DNA of 32,302 bases from Bacteroidales bacterium UBA3843 (GCA_002392745.1 DGHR01000001.1:1-32302), one strand, 5' to 3'. Counted from the first letter of the stretch, positions 1 through 6,248 are shown. The notes: generated by a model from the letters alone, not told the origin. Numbers and translations: made by a program.

Positions 1-395
1 AACGCACGCAGACCGATACTCGTCAGACCTTCTTCCAAGTTTACGGAGCCTAATTTCGTGCAGCCATAGAAAGCATCCGTTCCGATAGTGGTGACGGATG
101 TCGGCAGAGTAACGGATTGCAGATTCGTCAATGCCTCAAACGCACTTGTCCCGATACTCGTTACAGGATACGTATAGTCGTTGTATGTCACGGACGCAGG
201 GATAGTAATTGCCGTGTAGTCTTTATAAACGGACTTGTCCGAACTCTGGTCTTTGACCACTTGTGCTGTGGTCGTTCCCAACGAATAATACAGACCGTTC
301 AACTTGACGGTTTCTGCAAACAGAGTTGTTGCGCTTACCATCAGCGCAAGAAGCAGTATTCGTGCCCGTAGGCTAAGAAGTAAATGATGTTTCAT
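1..395 (-). CDS. BspA-like leucine-rich-repeat surface protein, N-terminal part
   Basis: Only the first 131 residues are visible; the gene runs off the left edge. The protein starts MKHHLLLS and has a hydrophobic signal peptide of about 27 residues ending near LFA. From about residue 70 it shows the repeating pattern of BspA-type LRRs (LRR_5): VTSIGTSAFEALTNLQSVTLP, then VTTIGTDAFYGCTKLGSVNL, then LTSIG. Family members are exported Bacteroidales proteins often linked to adhesion or host interaction; the ligand cannot be inferred. A TTG/TAACTTTG promoter lies about 110 bases upstream. Oddly, codons about 7-13 of the signal peptide match a 25-bp repeat that is tandemly duplicated in the upstream spacer (727-776). 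Confidence 0.85.
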   Translation of the reverse strand, partial: MKHHLLLSLRARILLLALMVSATTLFAETVKLNGLYYSLGTTTAQVVKDQSSDKSVYKDYTAITIPASVTYNDYTYPVTSIGTSAFEALTNLQSVTLPTSVTTIGTDAFYGCTKLGSVNLEEGLTSIGLRA

Positions 396-502
396 GTGGT
401 GAGTAAATTAAAAGTGTGAACATTCAGTTAATATATTGGTTCTTTCGGGCTTCCACTCCCATGGTTTCCAATATACGCCGAAAGTCCACACTGTTTTGGC
501 TG

Positions 503-533
503 CAAAGTTACTTAAAATATTTGAAATACACAA
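503..533 (-). promoter_or_regulatory. Promoter of the BspA-like gene
   Basis: Read on the minus strand, TTGTGTATTT at the -33 position is followed, after a 20-base spacer, by TAACTTTG at the -7 position, matching the Bacteroidetes housekeeping promoter. The predicted transcript has a leader of about 100 nt before the ATG at 395. Confidence 0.6.
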
Positions 534-611
534 GGATTTCAGCAGGAAAATGCAAATTCATTTGTGTTTTGTGCTGCAAAGCCTTGTTATTTGCACAATT
601 GTACAGATGTA

Positions 612-730
612 ATTTCGAGGTGAAGGAGTGCTTCGGATAGCACTCCGAGTGTTGTACCCGACAAGTTCCTCACTTGGAGGATTAGTACAATACATAGAAT
701 TATTAAGTGCCGTGTCGGTGTCCTCGAAAT
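612..730. other. Structured intergenic element with nested stems
   Basis: In the gene-free stretch 396-874, complementary segments nest inside each other. ATTTCGAGG (612-620) pairs with CCTCGAAAT (722-730), CCGACA (658-663) with TGTCGG (713-718), and CACTT (671-675) with AAGTG (705-709). A separate hairpin GGAGTGC/GCACTCC sits at 625-646. The arrangement could be a small structured RNA, a long 5' leader or a MITE-like repeat. It lies downstream of a weak minus-strand promoter-like site (785-815). Confidence 0.45.
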
Positions 731-776
731 AATCGTGCCCCTGCGGCTAAGAAATAATCGTGCCCTTGCGGCTAAG
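727..776. repeat. Two tandem copies of a 25-bp repeat
   Basis: Two perfect-length units (727-751 and 752-776) share the core AATCGTGCCCYTGCGGCTAA and differ at one base. A diverged third copy lies at about 357-377, inside the signal-peptide codons of the BspA-like gene. Confidence 0.7.
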
Positions 777-784
777 AAGTTACC

Positions 785-815
785 TCAAATATTTAACTTT
801 TTTTGACATGTGCAA
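785..815 (-). promoter_or_regulatory. Weak promoter candidate in the BspA upstream spacer
   Basis: On the minus strand TTGCACATGT is followed after 20 bases by AATATTTG, one mismatch from the TAnnTTTG -7 element. Transcription would run through the 25-bp repeats and the nested-stem element toward the BspA-like gene. It could also belong to an independent small RNA. Confidence 0.3.
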
Positions 816-874
816 GGTTTTGAGATGATTTTGTAGGATTTTTATCTCTCGCTCATCTCTCGATTAGGAGGACT

Positions 875-1432
875 TTATAAACGGGTTCCCCGGACATCGT
901 ACGTTTGGGCGTTGTGCTTGATATAGAGGACGCCGTTTTCGATAAACTTGGTACTTGGTACTTGGTCACTTGGTACTTGATTGAGGTCTGTGGTCGCGCT
1001 TTTCTCGAAACGCACACTCACATTGCCGGAGCCGAGGGCGGCGGCAAGGCCCGCGGGATTGTCTATAGAACCGATGCGGGTGTAGGAATAGGAACTGCTG
1101 AAGGTCTCATAGAACAGCACCACGCAGTTGTTGCCGTACAGCATCAGGTCGCCTGCATGAATCGTGCCGGGCCGATAACTGTCGGTCGGCAGCGAAGAGT
1201 CCAGATAGTGGTATTTCTCATTGCCGTTCAGTTCGGTCATCGAAAGGGTCAGCGGCAGCAGTTGGGCAAACGCTCTGCCGGTCTCGCTGTCCGCCAAAGT
1301 GGCAGTGAAAGTCTTGGTGCCTACAATAACATTGATTTGCATAGTATTTTCCGTATTATACGCCACAAGGGTCTTGCTATGCGCCGCAGCGGACAAGCAC
1401 GCCGCCGCAAGAAAAAAGAGAATACGTTTCAT
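875..1432 (-). CDS. Secreted cyclophilin-like fold protein
   Basis: The 185-residue protein has a signal peptide (about 1-19, MKRILFFLAAACLSAAAHS). Its body resembles the small cyclophilin-like fold family: TFTATLADSETGRAFAQLLP, LNGNEKYHYL, PGTIHAGDLMLYGNNCVVLFYETFSSSYSYTRIG and GLAAALGSGNVSVRF. No enzymatic activity is established for such stand-alone domains. The last 25 residues (FIENGVLYIKHNAQTYDVRGTRL) look like the short C-terminal tail common on Bacteroidales secreted proteins. A 7-bp tandem repeat (about 946-979) encodes the linker NQVPSDQVPSTK exactly between domain and tail. It is the last gene of a five-gene operon, 6 bases after the acetyltransferase. Confidence 0.75.
   Translation of the reverse strand: MKRILFFLAAACLSAAAHSKTLVAYNTENTMQINVIVGTKTFTATLADSETGRAFAQLLPLTLSMTELNGNEKYHYLDSSLPTDSYRPGTIHAGDLMLYGNNCVVLFYETFSSSYSYTRIGSIDNPAGLAAALGSGNVSVRFEKSATTDLNQVPSDQVPSTKFIENGVLYIKHNAQTYDVRGTRL
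946..979. repeat. In-frame heptanucleotide tandem repeat
   Basis: Four or five copies of the unit ACTTGGT (one with an extra base) lie inside the cyclophilin-like gene and encode the linker before its C-terminal tail. Confidence 0.7.
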
Positions 1433-1438
1433 GTGTTT

Positions 1439-2023
1439 TTAGTCTATCATCTTAATCAGTTTGGCAGGGACACCGCCGACGATGGCGTTGGCGGGCACAT
1501 CCTTGGTGACTACAGCGCCGGCGGCAACGATGGCGTCATCGCCGATAGTGACACCTTGCAGGACGGTCACGTTCGCGCCGAGCCACACTCTCTTGCCGAT
1601 ATGTATGGGTTTGGCTGTCATGCCGGCCCGCTGCGCCGGGTCGGGGATATGATTGAGTGTGCAGAGCGTGGCGTTATGTCCGATGAGGGCGTCATCGTCG
1701 ATGAAGATACCGCCCTGATCCTGGAACTTGCAGCCCATGTTGATAAAGACGCGTTCGCCAATGTGTGTGTTCTTGCCGCAGTCGGTGTAGAAAGGAGGGA
1801 ACATGCCGAAACTATCGGGCACGTCGATCGCCCACAGTTCGCTTAACAGCCGCCGCAGTTCTTCGGGGGTATGGTACGCGCCGTTGATCTCGGCGGTGAT
1901 ACGCAGGGCTTCCTGCGAGTACTGATGGAACTGCAAGTGCAGGTCCGAGCCGCCCACTATCGGCTCGCCCGTCGCCATGCGTTCACGGAATTGGTCTATG
2001 GTCATATTACATTTATTTTTCAT
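1439..2023 (-). CDS. Hexapeptide-repeat sugar O-acetyltransferase (maltose/galactoside type)
   Basis: The 194-residue protein begins MKNKCNMTIDQFRERMATGEPI. It matches the maltose/galactoside acetyltransferase family, which moves acetyl from acetyl-CoA to a sugar hydroxyl. The helical N-terminal region is followed by the left-handed beta-helix (IGERVFINMGCKF, IFIDDDALIGHNATL, IHIGKRVWLGANVTVLQGVTIGDDAIVAAGAVVTKDVP). The likely catalytic His is in LNHIPDPAQR and the C-terminal GGVPAKLIK is typical. The length is normal. I chose the ATG at 2023 because it lies 1 base past the preceding stop; the in-frame ATG at 2005 is the alternative. The acceptor sugar is unknown. Confidence 0.88.
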   Translation of the reverse strand: MKNKCNMTIDQFRERMATGEPIVGGSDLHLQFHQYSQEALRITAEINGAYHTPEELRRLLSELWAIDVPDSFGMFPPFYTDCGKNTHIGERVFINMGCKFQDQGGIFIDDDALIGHNATLCTLNHIPDPAQRAGMTAKPIHIGKRVWLGANVTVLQGVTIGDDAIVAAGAVVTKDVPANAIVGGVPAKLIKMID

Positions 2024-2024
2024 G

Positions 2025-2138
2025 TTAGTGCCCGCGGACAAACTGCCCCTCGGGCTGGTACTCCAGAAAGCAACTGTCATCCCGCTGCTCCTCATCCATT
2101 GCCTGCTGCTCTTGGGCTATGTATTCGTCGTAGGTCAT
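2025..2138 (-). CDS. 37-residue acidic small protein, coupled to the exonuclease gene
   Basis: The ATG at 2138 overlaps the TGA of the exonuclease gene (ATGA), and the TAA lies 1 base before the acetyltransferase ATG, so the frame exactly fills the gap between two real genes. The product, MTYDEYIAQEQQAMDEEQR followed by DDSCFLEYQPEGQFVRGH, is acidic and has no membrane segment or recognisable domain. Its fit by overlap at both ends is the main reason to call it a gene; function is unknown. Confidence 0.5.
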   Translation of the reverse strand: MTYDEYIAQEQQAMDEEQRDDSCFLEYQPEGQFVRGH

Positions 2139-2650
2139 AATATCTGTTTTGCAATGATAGCACATGCTTCTGCGTCGGCGAGGGCATGGTGGTGATTGGT
2201 CATGTCGTAACCGCAGTAGCCGGCAATGATATCCAGATTGTGATGTCCGCCGGGCCACACCTTGCGCGAACGGAGCAAGGTGCATTCGAACGCATAGTCC
2301 GGATAAGCGATGTCGTACGCGCGGAAGACCGCCTTCAGGCAGTTCTCGTCAAAGGCTTTGTTGTGCGCCACGAACGGCACTTCTCCGTCCTCGATATATG
2401 GGAAGTACTCATGCACTTTCTTCACCGCCTCCGTCCATACGTCGGGAAACTCCGGTGCGCCGTCGGTGTCAAGGCTGCAAAGCCCGTTCACGGCGCTGCA
2501 ACGCGCGTTGTAGTAGTTCGGCACCGGACGGATGAGCGAATAGTAGTTGTCCACTATCTCGCCGTCTTTGACGATGACCAGCCCGACCGAACAAACGCTT
2601 GACTGCGCAAAGTTCGCCGTCTCAAAATCTATGGCTACGAAATTATCCAT
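2135..2650 (-). CDS. DnaQ-like 3'-5' exonuclease (DEDDh family)
   Basis: The 171-residue protein contains the exonuclease motifs of the DEDDh superfamily. Exo I is VAIDFETAN (residues 4-12), Exo II is in AHNKAFDENCL (about 97-107), and Exo III is HHHALADAEACA near the C-terminus with the final acidic residue in ALADAEA. It is a stand-alone domain without polymerase, helicase or BRCT parts, so it may act in DNA repair or RNA turnover rather than as the polymerase III epsilon subunit. It overlaps the upstream 77-aa gene by 8 bases and the downstream 37-aa frame by 4, which indicates tight translational coupling. Confidence 0.88.
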   Translation of the reverse strand: MDNFVAIDFETANFAQSSVCSVGLVIVKDGEIVDNYYSLIRPVPNYYNARCSAVNGLCSLDTDGAPEFPDVWTEAVKKVHEYFPYIEDGEVPFVAHNKAFDENCLKAVFRAYDIAYPDYAFECTLLRSRKVWPGGHHNLDIIAGYCGYDMTNHHHALADAEACAIIAKQIL

Positions 2651-2876
2651 TCAGTAACTCGTTCAGTTGGTCGTCCCGGATGATCTTCGGGGCACTCTTG
2701 CCGGCAAGGACCAGTATTTTCTTCCCGTTGCGGTAGATATGCAGCTGCCGCGAACGGACAACCGCCGTGAGTGTCGGGTCGTTCTCTATCTGCTCACGGA
2801 TAGCGCGGTACTCGCCGTCCTCCGCGAACAACTTCTGCTGCAGATGCCTGCACATATCAGTAGTGTCTATCGTCAT
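2643..2876 (-). CDS. Small conserved-looking protein of unknown function (77 aa)
   Basis: First gene of the operon, directly behind a clear promoter (2938-2968). The protein has a charged N-terminal half (MTIDTTDMCRHLQQKLFAED) followed by a segment that looks like a small beta-structured unit (RQLHIYRNGKKILVLAGK) and ends SAPKIIRDDQLNELLNG. There is no signal peptide or membrane segment. It overlaps the exonuclease gene by 8 bases, so the two products may work together. I do not recognise a family. Confidence 0.7.
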   Translation of the reverse strand: MTIDTTDMCRHLQQKLFAEDGEYRAIREQIENDPTLTAVVRSRQLHIYRNGKKILVLAGKSAPKIIRDDQLNELLNG

Positions 2877-2937
2877 TTATTGTTATTTGTTTTATTGCAA
2901 CCTCTCTTGCATCAGCCGGTGGATTCAAAAACGTCCG

Positions 2938-2968
2938 CAAAGGTACAATAAATTTCTGATATACGCAA
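2938..2968 (-). promoter_or_regulatory. Promoter of the 2876-to-875 operon
   Basis: On the minus strand TTGCGTATAT (-33) is followed after exactly 20 bases by TACCTTTG (-7). The predicted leader is about 55 nt. This is one of the cleanest promoters in the window. Confidence 0.7.
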
Positions 2969-3014
2969 TATATCGTCGGAAAAAGCTCTCAAAATCTGTC
3001 GCAGCGAGAGCGAA

Positions 3015-3160
3015 TAATGGGCATTCTAAGGGCGCCTAAGAGACGCGTAGGAGGCATCCTAGACTTTATTCATTCAAAAGCGCTATAACCGTCTGTATTT
3101 CAACATTTTGCAGAGAATGCAAATAACTGCAAAAAACGCTGTTTTTGGCATTTCATTTTG
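3015..3160 (+). repeat. Intergenic repeat, left copy of an inverted pair
   Basis: This fills most of the gene-free stretch 2877-3265. It aligns over about 140 bases with the reverse complement of 4195-4340. The 21-bp segment 3047-3067 is identical in both and contains the mini-hairpin TAGGA-GGCA-TCCTA. Both copies also keep an AAAAAC/GTTTTT hairpin (here 3132-3146) with different loop bases (GCT here, GAC in the other). Confidence 0.7.
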
Positions 3161-3178
3161 CCATATGTCACAAAAGAA

Positions 3179-3204
3179 AGCGGCTCACGATGTAGTGAGC
3201 CGCT
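3179..3204 (-). terminator. Terminator of the hydrolase gene
   Basis: A perfect 10-bp stem, AGCGGCTCAC/GTGAGCCGCT, with a 6-base loop is followed on the minus strand by the T-rich tract TTCTTTTG. It lies about 60 bases past the hydrolase stop at 3266. Confidence 0.7.
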
Positions 3205-3265
3205 GATGTCGGACAGCTATATCAACAATCAGTCATACATACCGAAAGCGGATTGTTCGGTGAAT

Positions 3266-3955
3266 TCATAGTAGGGATGTGATACGGTTGATGCACCAGG
3301 CGAGGGCTTGGGCGAGGCGGAGGGTGCAGTCGGTGAAATGACCGCCGTTGTGCCAGACGAGCGCGGTGTGTTCCTCGCCGAGCGATTGCGTCAGGAAGTC
3401 ATGGTACGCACGGATATTATCGCCCACCTGCGCGAGAACTCTGATGCGGGTCTTCTCCTCTTTGATGCCCAGACTGAGATAGACCTTCGGCGTGAGGAGC
3501 GTGCGGCTCTGTACGAATGGCACCCAGCCGCGTATCCACACCGAAGGCGAGGCGGCAGCCACGGCAGCAAAGAGTGGCTGTTGGTACGCCGCCCAGAGCG
3601 CGAACAGCCCTGCCAGCGAATAGCCGCCGAGAATGACAGGCAGCGTGCCGTACAGACCTTGCAGTTCGGGCAGAAGCGCGTTTGCCACAAACTCCAGCGT
3701 TGCGCCTGCCTGCGTGCCTACCTCCGGGCGTTGGGACAAAGCCGGATCAGCCCACGGCGCGAGTTCGGCTTCCCAGTCGCTAATCGTGAACGCCGCAAGG
3801 ACAAAAGGCACGGAGGTCTGCTTGGTTATCATCTGCGCAAGCGTCTCAAAATCCTTGCGCTCGTGTGCGCCGAGCGTAGTCAGCACAAGGCATCGGGGCT
3901 CCGGCGTGGCATAGACCATGCACGGCCGGTTATCTATCAGCAGTTCGGTGGTCAT
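3266..3955 (-). CDS. Alpha/beta-hydrolase (esterase-like)
   Basis: The 229-residue protein (start MTTELLIDNR) has the alpha/beta-hydrolase nucleophile elbow GGYSLAG with Ser113 and a probable catalytic His206 in HNGGHFTD. The second motif-rich segment, AAVAAASPSVWIRGWVPF, resembles esterase-D or enterobactin-esterase-type hydrolases. There is no signal peptide, so it is probably cytoplasmic; the substrate is unknown. The longer frame up to 3997 would need codons upstream of the promoter's -7 element, so the ATG at 3955 is preferred. With the -7 element at 3967-3974 the leader would be only a few bases. The gene is monocistronic, with its own terminator, between inverted repeat copies. Confidence 0.75.
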   Translation of the reverse strand: MTTELLIDNRPCMVYATPEPRCLVLTTLGAHERKDFETLAQMITKQTSVPFVLAAFTISDWEAELAPWADPALSQRPEVGTQAGATLEFVANALLPELQGLYGTLPVILGGYSLAGLFALWAAYQQPLFAAVAAASPSVWIRGWVPFVQSRTLLTPKVYLSLGIKEEKTRIRVLAQVGDNIRAYHDFLTQSLGEEHTALVWHNGGHFTDCTLRLAQALAWCINRITSLL

Positions 3956-3966
3956 AAAATCCGGTG

Positions 3967-3997
3967 CAAAGGTACAACAAAAACTGTATATACGCAA
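3967..3997 (-). promoter_or_regulatory. Promoter of the hydrolase gene, near-leaderless
   Basis: On the minus strand TTGCGTATAT is followed after 20 bases by TACCTTTG. Transcription should start about 5 bases before the ATG at 3955. The -33 element coincides with the end of the outer stem of the structured repeat 3990-4142. Confidence 0.65.
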
Positions 3998-4172
3998 GTT
4001 TATGAGCGGAATTTTTGAAAAAGTAGAGGTTCTCTACTTCTTTTAGGGATAGATAGCAGGCACTATGCTTGCATAAGGGGCGACTATATAGTTCTAAAGA
4101 GAGGGCATAGCCCTTTTCAAAATCCCGCTCATTCTTGCGTATGGTCTGCAGGATGCGATAGTACTTTCGGGG
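3990..4172. repeat. Long-stem structured intergenic repeat, copy A
   Basis: Part of the gene-free stretch 3956-4480. The outer stem is ATACGCAAG (3990-3998) with CTTGCGTAT (4134-4142), ATGAGCGG (4002-4009) with CCGCTCAT (4125-4132) and TTTTGAAAA (4013-4021) with TTTTCAAAA (4114-4122). It encloses hairpins AAGTAGAG/CTCTACTT (4021-4039), GCAGGC/GCTTGC (about 4056-4072) and GGGC/GCCC (4103-4113). A related copy at 30219-30405 preserves the same architecture with different bases. The right flank (about 4146-4172) is also shared. Confidence 0.75.
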
Positions 4173-4194
4173 GCTAGGTGTCCCCGTTAATCGG

Positions 4195-4340
4195 GGAAAC
4201 CATAAAAACGACGTTTTTTGCTGCCATTTGCGTTCTTTGTAACCTGTTGATATATAAACGATTATAGCATATTTTGAGCAACAAAGTCTAGGATGCCTCC
4301 TACATGCCCCTTACGCGCCCTTAATGCGCCGCCGAAAATC
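4195..4340 (-). repeat. Intergenic repeat, right copy of an inverted pair
   Basis: Reverse-complement partner of 3015-3160, with an identical 21-bp core at 4283-4303 and a hairpin AAAAAC-GAC-GTTTTT at about 4204-4218. A CCCCG/CGGGG hairpin (4182-4196) lies just outside it. The pair frames the hydrolase gene. Confidence 0.7.
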
Positions 4341-4429
4341 CGCTGAAACAAGTTTTTGTCCGGTCGGTATTAGTGGCAGAAGGTCGAAACAACGAGACGG
4401 GAAAAATGCCACAAAAATGATGTACGTTC

Positions 4430-4460
4430 TTGCGTATGTCATTTTTTTATTGTAACTTTG
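4430..4460 (+). promoter_or_regulatory. Promoter of the DUF3791-DUF3990 operon
   Basis: TTGCGTATGT is followed after 20 bases by TAACTTTG. The predicted transcript starts about 14 bases before the ATG at 4481. Confidence 0.7.
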
Positions 4461-4480
4461 CAGCCAAAAGTTGCTAAGAC

Positions 4481-4729
4481 ATGAGTGAGACATATACATA
4501 TACACCGTCCGGAAACGAAAACCGCAATATCTTTGCGGCATCATGCGTGGAGTCTGTAGCAATAGCTTTGCAGCAACCGGCAGCGGAGGTTTATCAGAGG
4601 ATGAAACGCGTTAACCTGATAGACGAATATATATTCCCGTGCTATGAGGTATTGCACAGTGAGAGCCGCGAGAATGTCACACAAGATATTATCCAAACGC
4701 TTGAATTATGGGAACAGAAGGCATCATAG
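4481..4729 (+). CDS. DUF3791-like small protein, first gene of a TA-like module
   Basis: The 82-residue protein has the pattern of DUF3791: a helical N-terminal half (NIFAASCVESVAIALQQPAAEVYQRMKRVNLIDEYI) and then CYEVLHSESRENVTQDIIQTLELW, with the characteristic LHs-S segment followed by a C-terminal helix. The family is usually found beside DUF3990 genes, as here. Its 3' end overlaps the DUF3990 start by 22 bases, so translation is coupled. By position and size it is the likely antitoxin or partner of the ADP-ribosyltransferase-like protein; that role is inference. Confidence 0.65.
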   Translation: MSETYTYTPSGNENRNIFAASCVESVAIALQQPAAEVYQRMKRVNLIDEYIFPCYEVLHSESRENVTQDIIQTLELWEQKAS

Positions 4730-5208
4730 AAGTTTATCACGGCGGTACAGAACCTATTGAGCATCCGTTAGTGAGTGCAGGCCGTCCCGGCTTGGATTTC
4801 GGGCAGGGTTTCTATGTCACGGCTATGCGGGAGCAAGCCGAGTTGTGGGCAGACCGCATGGCTCGTCGCCGTAAAGCAGATAAAATTCTTTCTGTTTATA
4901 CTTTGGATATGGGTGCTCTGCGCAAAAAGTATTCTTATCTTTTCTTTCCCAAATACGATAGTGACTGGCTCAATTTCATTGCGAACAGCCGTACCGGTAA
5001 ACGTCCGTGGGCGAGTTATGACTGCATAGAAGGCGGAATAGCCAATGACCGCGTCATTGACATGGTAGAAGCCTATATTGCAGGTACGGCAACAGCAGAG
5101 TTTGCATTGAGCGAACTGAGCAAACACCAGCCCAATCATCAGATTTGTATTCTCAACCAACAGGCTATTGATGAGTGCCTGCATTTCAAGGAGAGTTTGG
5201 TATGTTAA
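4708..5208 (+). CDS. DUF3990 protein, ADP-ribosyltransferase-like, candidate toxin
   Basis: The 166-residue protein begins EVYHGGTEPIEHP and has LDFGQGFYVTAMREQAELWADR (residues 29-50), the signature of DUF3990, which belongs to the ADP-ribosyltransferase fold group. His11 and Tyr36 are candidates for the first two positions of the H-Y-[EDQ] site, and NHQICI near the C-terminus is a candidate for the third. No signal peptide is present, so it should act in the cytoplasm, possibly modifying a protein, nucleic acid or small molecule with NAD as donor. It overlaps its upstream neighbour by 22 bases and its downstream neighbour by 7. The target and activity are untested. Confidence 0.75.
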   Translation: MGTEGIIEVYHGGTEPIEHPLVSAGRPGLDFGQGFYVTAMREQAELWADRMARRRKADKILSVYTLDMGALRKKYSYLFFPKYDSDWLNFIANSRTGKRPWASYDCIEGGIANDRVIDMVEAYIAGTATAEFALSELSKHQPNHQICILNQQAIDECLHFKESLVC

Positions 5209-5387
5209 GCAATGTATTAATGTGGAATAAGATCGGGCGCGTGGTCACGCGTGTCAGCGAACAGAGAGGTATCAGTGCTTCCCAAGCCTTGGATTTATTC
5301 TATACTTCGCCTCTTTGCAGCGAGTTGCATGATCCGGCTACCGGCTTGTACCTAATGGGCGACGAATATCTGGCGCAATCATTATAA
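5202..5387 (+). CDS. Small partner protein of the DUF3990 gene (possibly DUF3791-like)
   Basis: The 61-residue protein (MLSNVLMWNKIGRVVTRVSE start) continues QRGISASQALDLFYTSPLCSEL and ends HDPATGLYLMGDEYLAQSL. This has the look of the small helical proteins encoded next to DUF3990 genes in Bacteroidales. The start at 5202 is chosen over 5175 because a Shine-Dalgarno-like AAGGAG sits 8 bases upstream and the product then begins at the conserved-looking MLSNV. The frame overlaps the DUF3990 stop by 7 bases. It is probably a second antitoxin or regulator. Confidence 0.65.
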   Translation: MLSNVLMWNKIGRVVTRVSEQRGISASQALDLFYTSPLCSELHDPATGLYLMGDEYLAQSL

Positions 5388-5576
5388 CGCCTCCAACGCC
5401 AACTGATGGCAAAATAAAGAAGAAATATCGTCGCTTGCACGACATAAAATTTGCAACGCTGGTTCCGACAGCGTAAAAAGCGGTGAAAAGATAGAAATAA
5501 AGAAACAAACAAAATCCGCCTATGGCATAAATCAGCAGACAAACAACATACATAAAAAATTAGCATTGCGCGATTC

Positions 5577-5701
5577 TTGGTCATACGAAACTGGACACTT
5601 CAATTGACACAAGTACAAGAACAAAGCACGATGCTCACGAGAGGCGTGAGCTTTGTTCGATAATTGGTACTTGTAGGTAGTCCAGAATCCTGTATGACCA
5701 A
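5577..5701. other. 125-bp long inverted-repeat element
   Basis: In the gene-free stretch 5388-5781, TTGGTCATAC (from 5577) pairs with GTATGACCAA (to 5701). Inside it, CTGGAC pairs with GTCCAG, AAGTAC with GTACTT, and AACAAAG with CTTTGTT, closing on the hairpin GCTCACG/CGTGAGC. The innermost hairpin followed by TTTGTT could terminate the DUF3990 operon. The imperfect 21-bp termini also look like terminal inverted repeats of a MITE. No target-site duplication is evident. The rest of the stretch (5388-5576) is A-rich with no convincing gene. Confidence 0.6.
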
Positions 5702-5781
5702 AAAAACGAAAAAGTTTCACGCTTTTTGTATATTCTTATTAAAACCGATGCTCAATGGGATATAAGTGAGCGAAATAAATT

Positions 5782-6243
5782 ATGAGAAAATTATTATTTT
5801 ATGTTTCTTTGATTATGGGTCTTTTTACCATTACTTCATGTGAATCATCGGGACCTGATTCGCGAGATTTACTGCTCGGCACGTATTCATATACCATGAC
5901 TGGAAATTATGTAATGCATTTTGCTGGACAAAATATAAATGTTCCTTTAGGACAAGGAGGAATAATGCAGATAAAAAAAGACGGGAGCGGCAATCGCGTA
6001 AAAATTACTGGTGATGAAGTTTCTGGGAAAGGAGTAGTTGAACACGATGTGTTAAAATTGGATCCTGAATCGCAAACAGAAACAAAAGATGGTATAACAA
6101 TAGTAATGAGAGCTATTTATGCGCCGGCTCAGTTAATAAATGGCTCTTTAACTATTAACGTAGAACTTACAGGTACCGTTTCCGGAGAAGGTTATTCGGG
6201 AGCAATAGAAGGAAGTCAAATTATCACGGCAAATAAACAATAA
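5782..6243 (+). CDS. Lipoprotein of unknown function, AT-rich
   Basis: The 153-residue protein has a lipoprotein signal peptide ending in the lipobox TITSC (Cys20), so it should be anchored in a membrane facing the periplasm or surface. The mature part alternates short hydrophobic and polar stretches (LLLGTYSYTMTGNYVMHFAG, IMQIKKDGSGNRVKITGDEV, SLTINVELTGTVSGEGYSGA). This suggests a beta-barrel or lipocalin-like sandwich, as in small Bacteroidales lipoproteins. The codon choice is much AT-richer than flanking genes, a sign of recent transfer. It lies 5 bases before the next gene. I see no standard promoter just upstream. Confidence 0.7.
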   Translation: MRKLLFYVSLIMGLFTITSCESSGPDSRDLLLGTYSYTMTGNYVMHFAGQNINVPLGQGGIMQIKKDGSGNRVKITGDEVSGKGVVEHDVLKLDPESQTETKDGITIVMRAIYAPAQLINGSLTINVELTGTVSGEGYSGAIEGSQIITANKQ

Positions 6244-6248
6244 TTGGT

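Noticed and set aside
905..1846. 313-residue plus-strand frame
   Set aside because: It runs antisense across the cyclophilin-like and acetyltransferase genes, whose products match real families; it is a shadow frame in GC-rich DNA.
5338..5553. 71-residue hydrophobic minus-strand frame resembling a membrane peptide
   Set aside because: Opposite to the 3' end of the DUF3990 partner gene and an A-rich spacer; A-rich DNA read backwards gives Phe/Leu-rich protein, so the hydrophobicity is compositional. No promoter or ribosome site.
5577..5701. Retron non-coding RNA
   Set aside because: Long terminal stems are suggestive, but no reverse transcriptase gene is present in the window.
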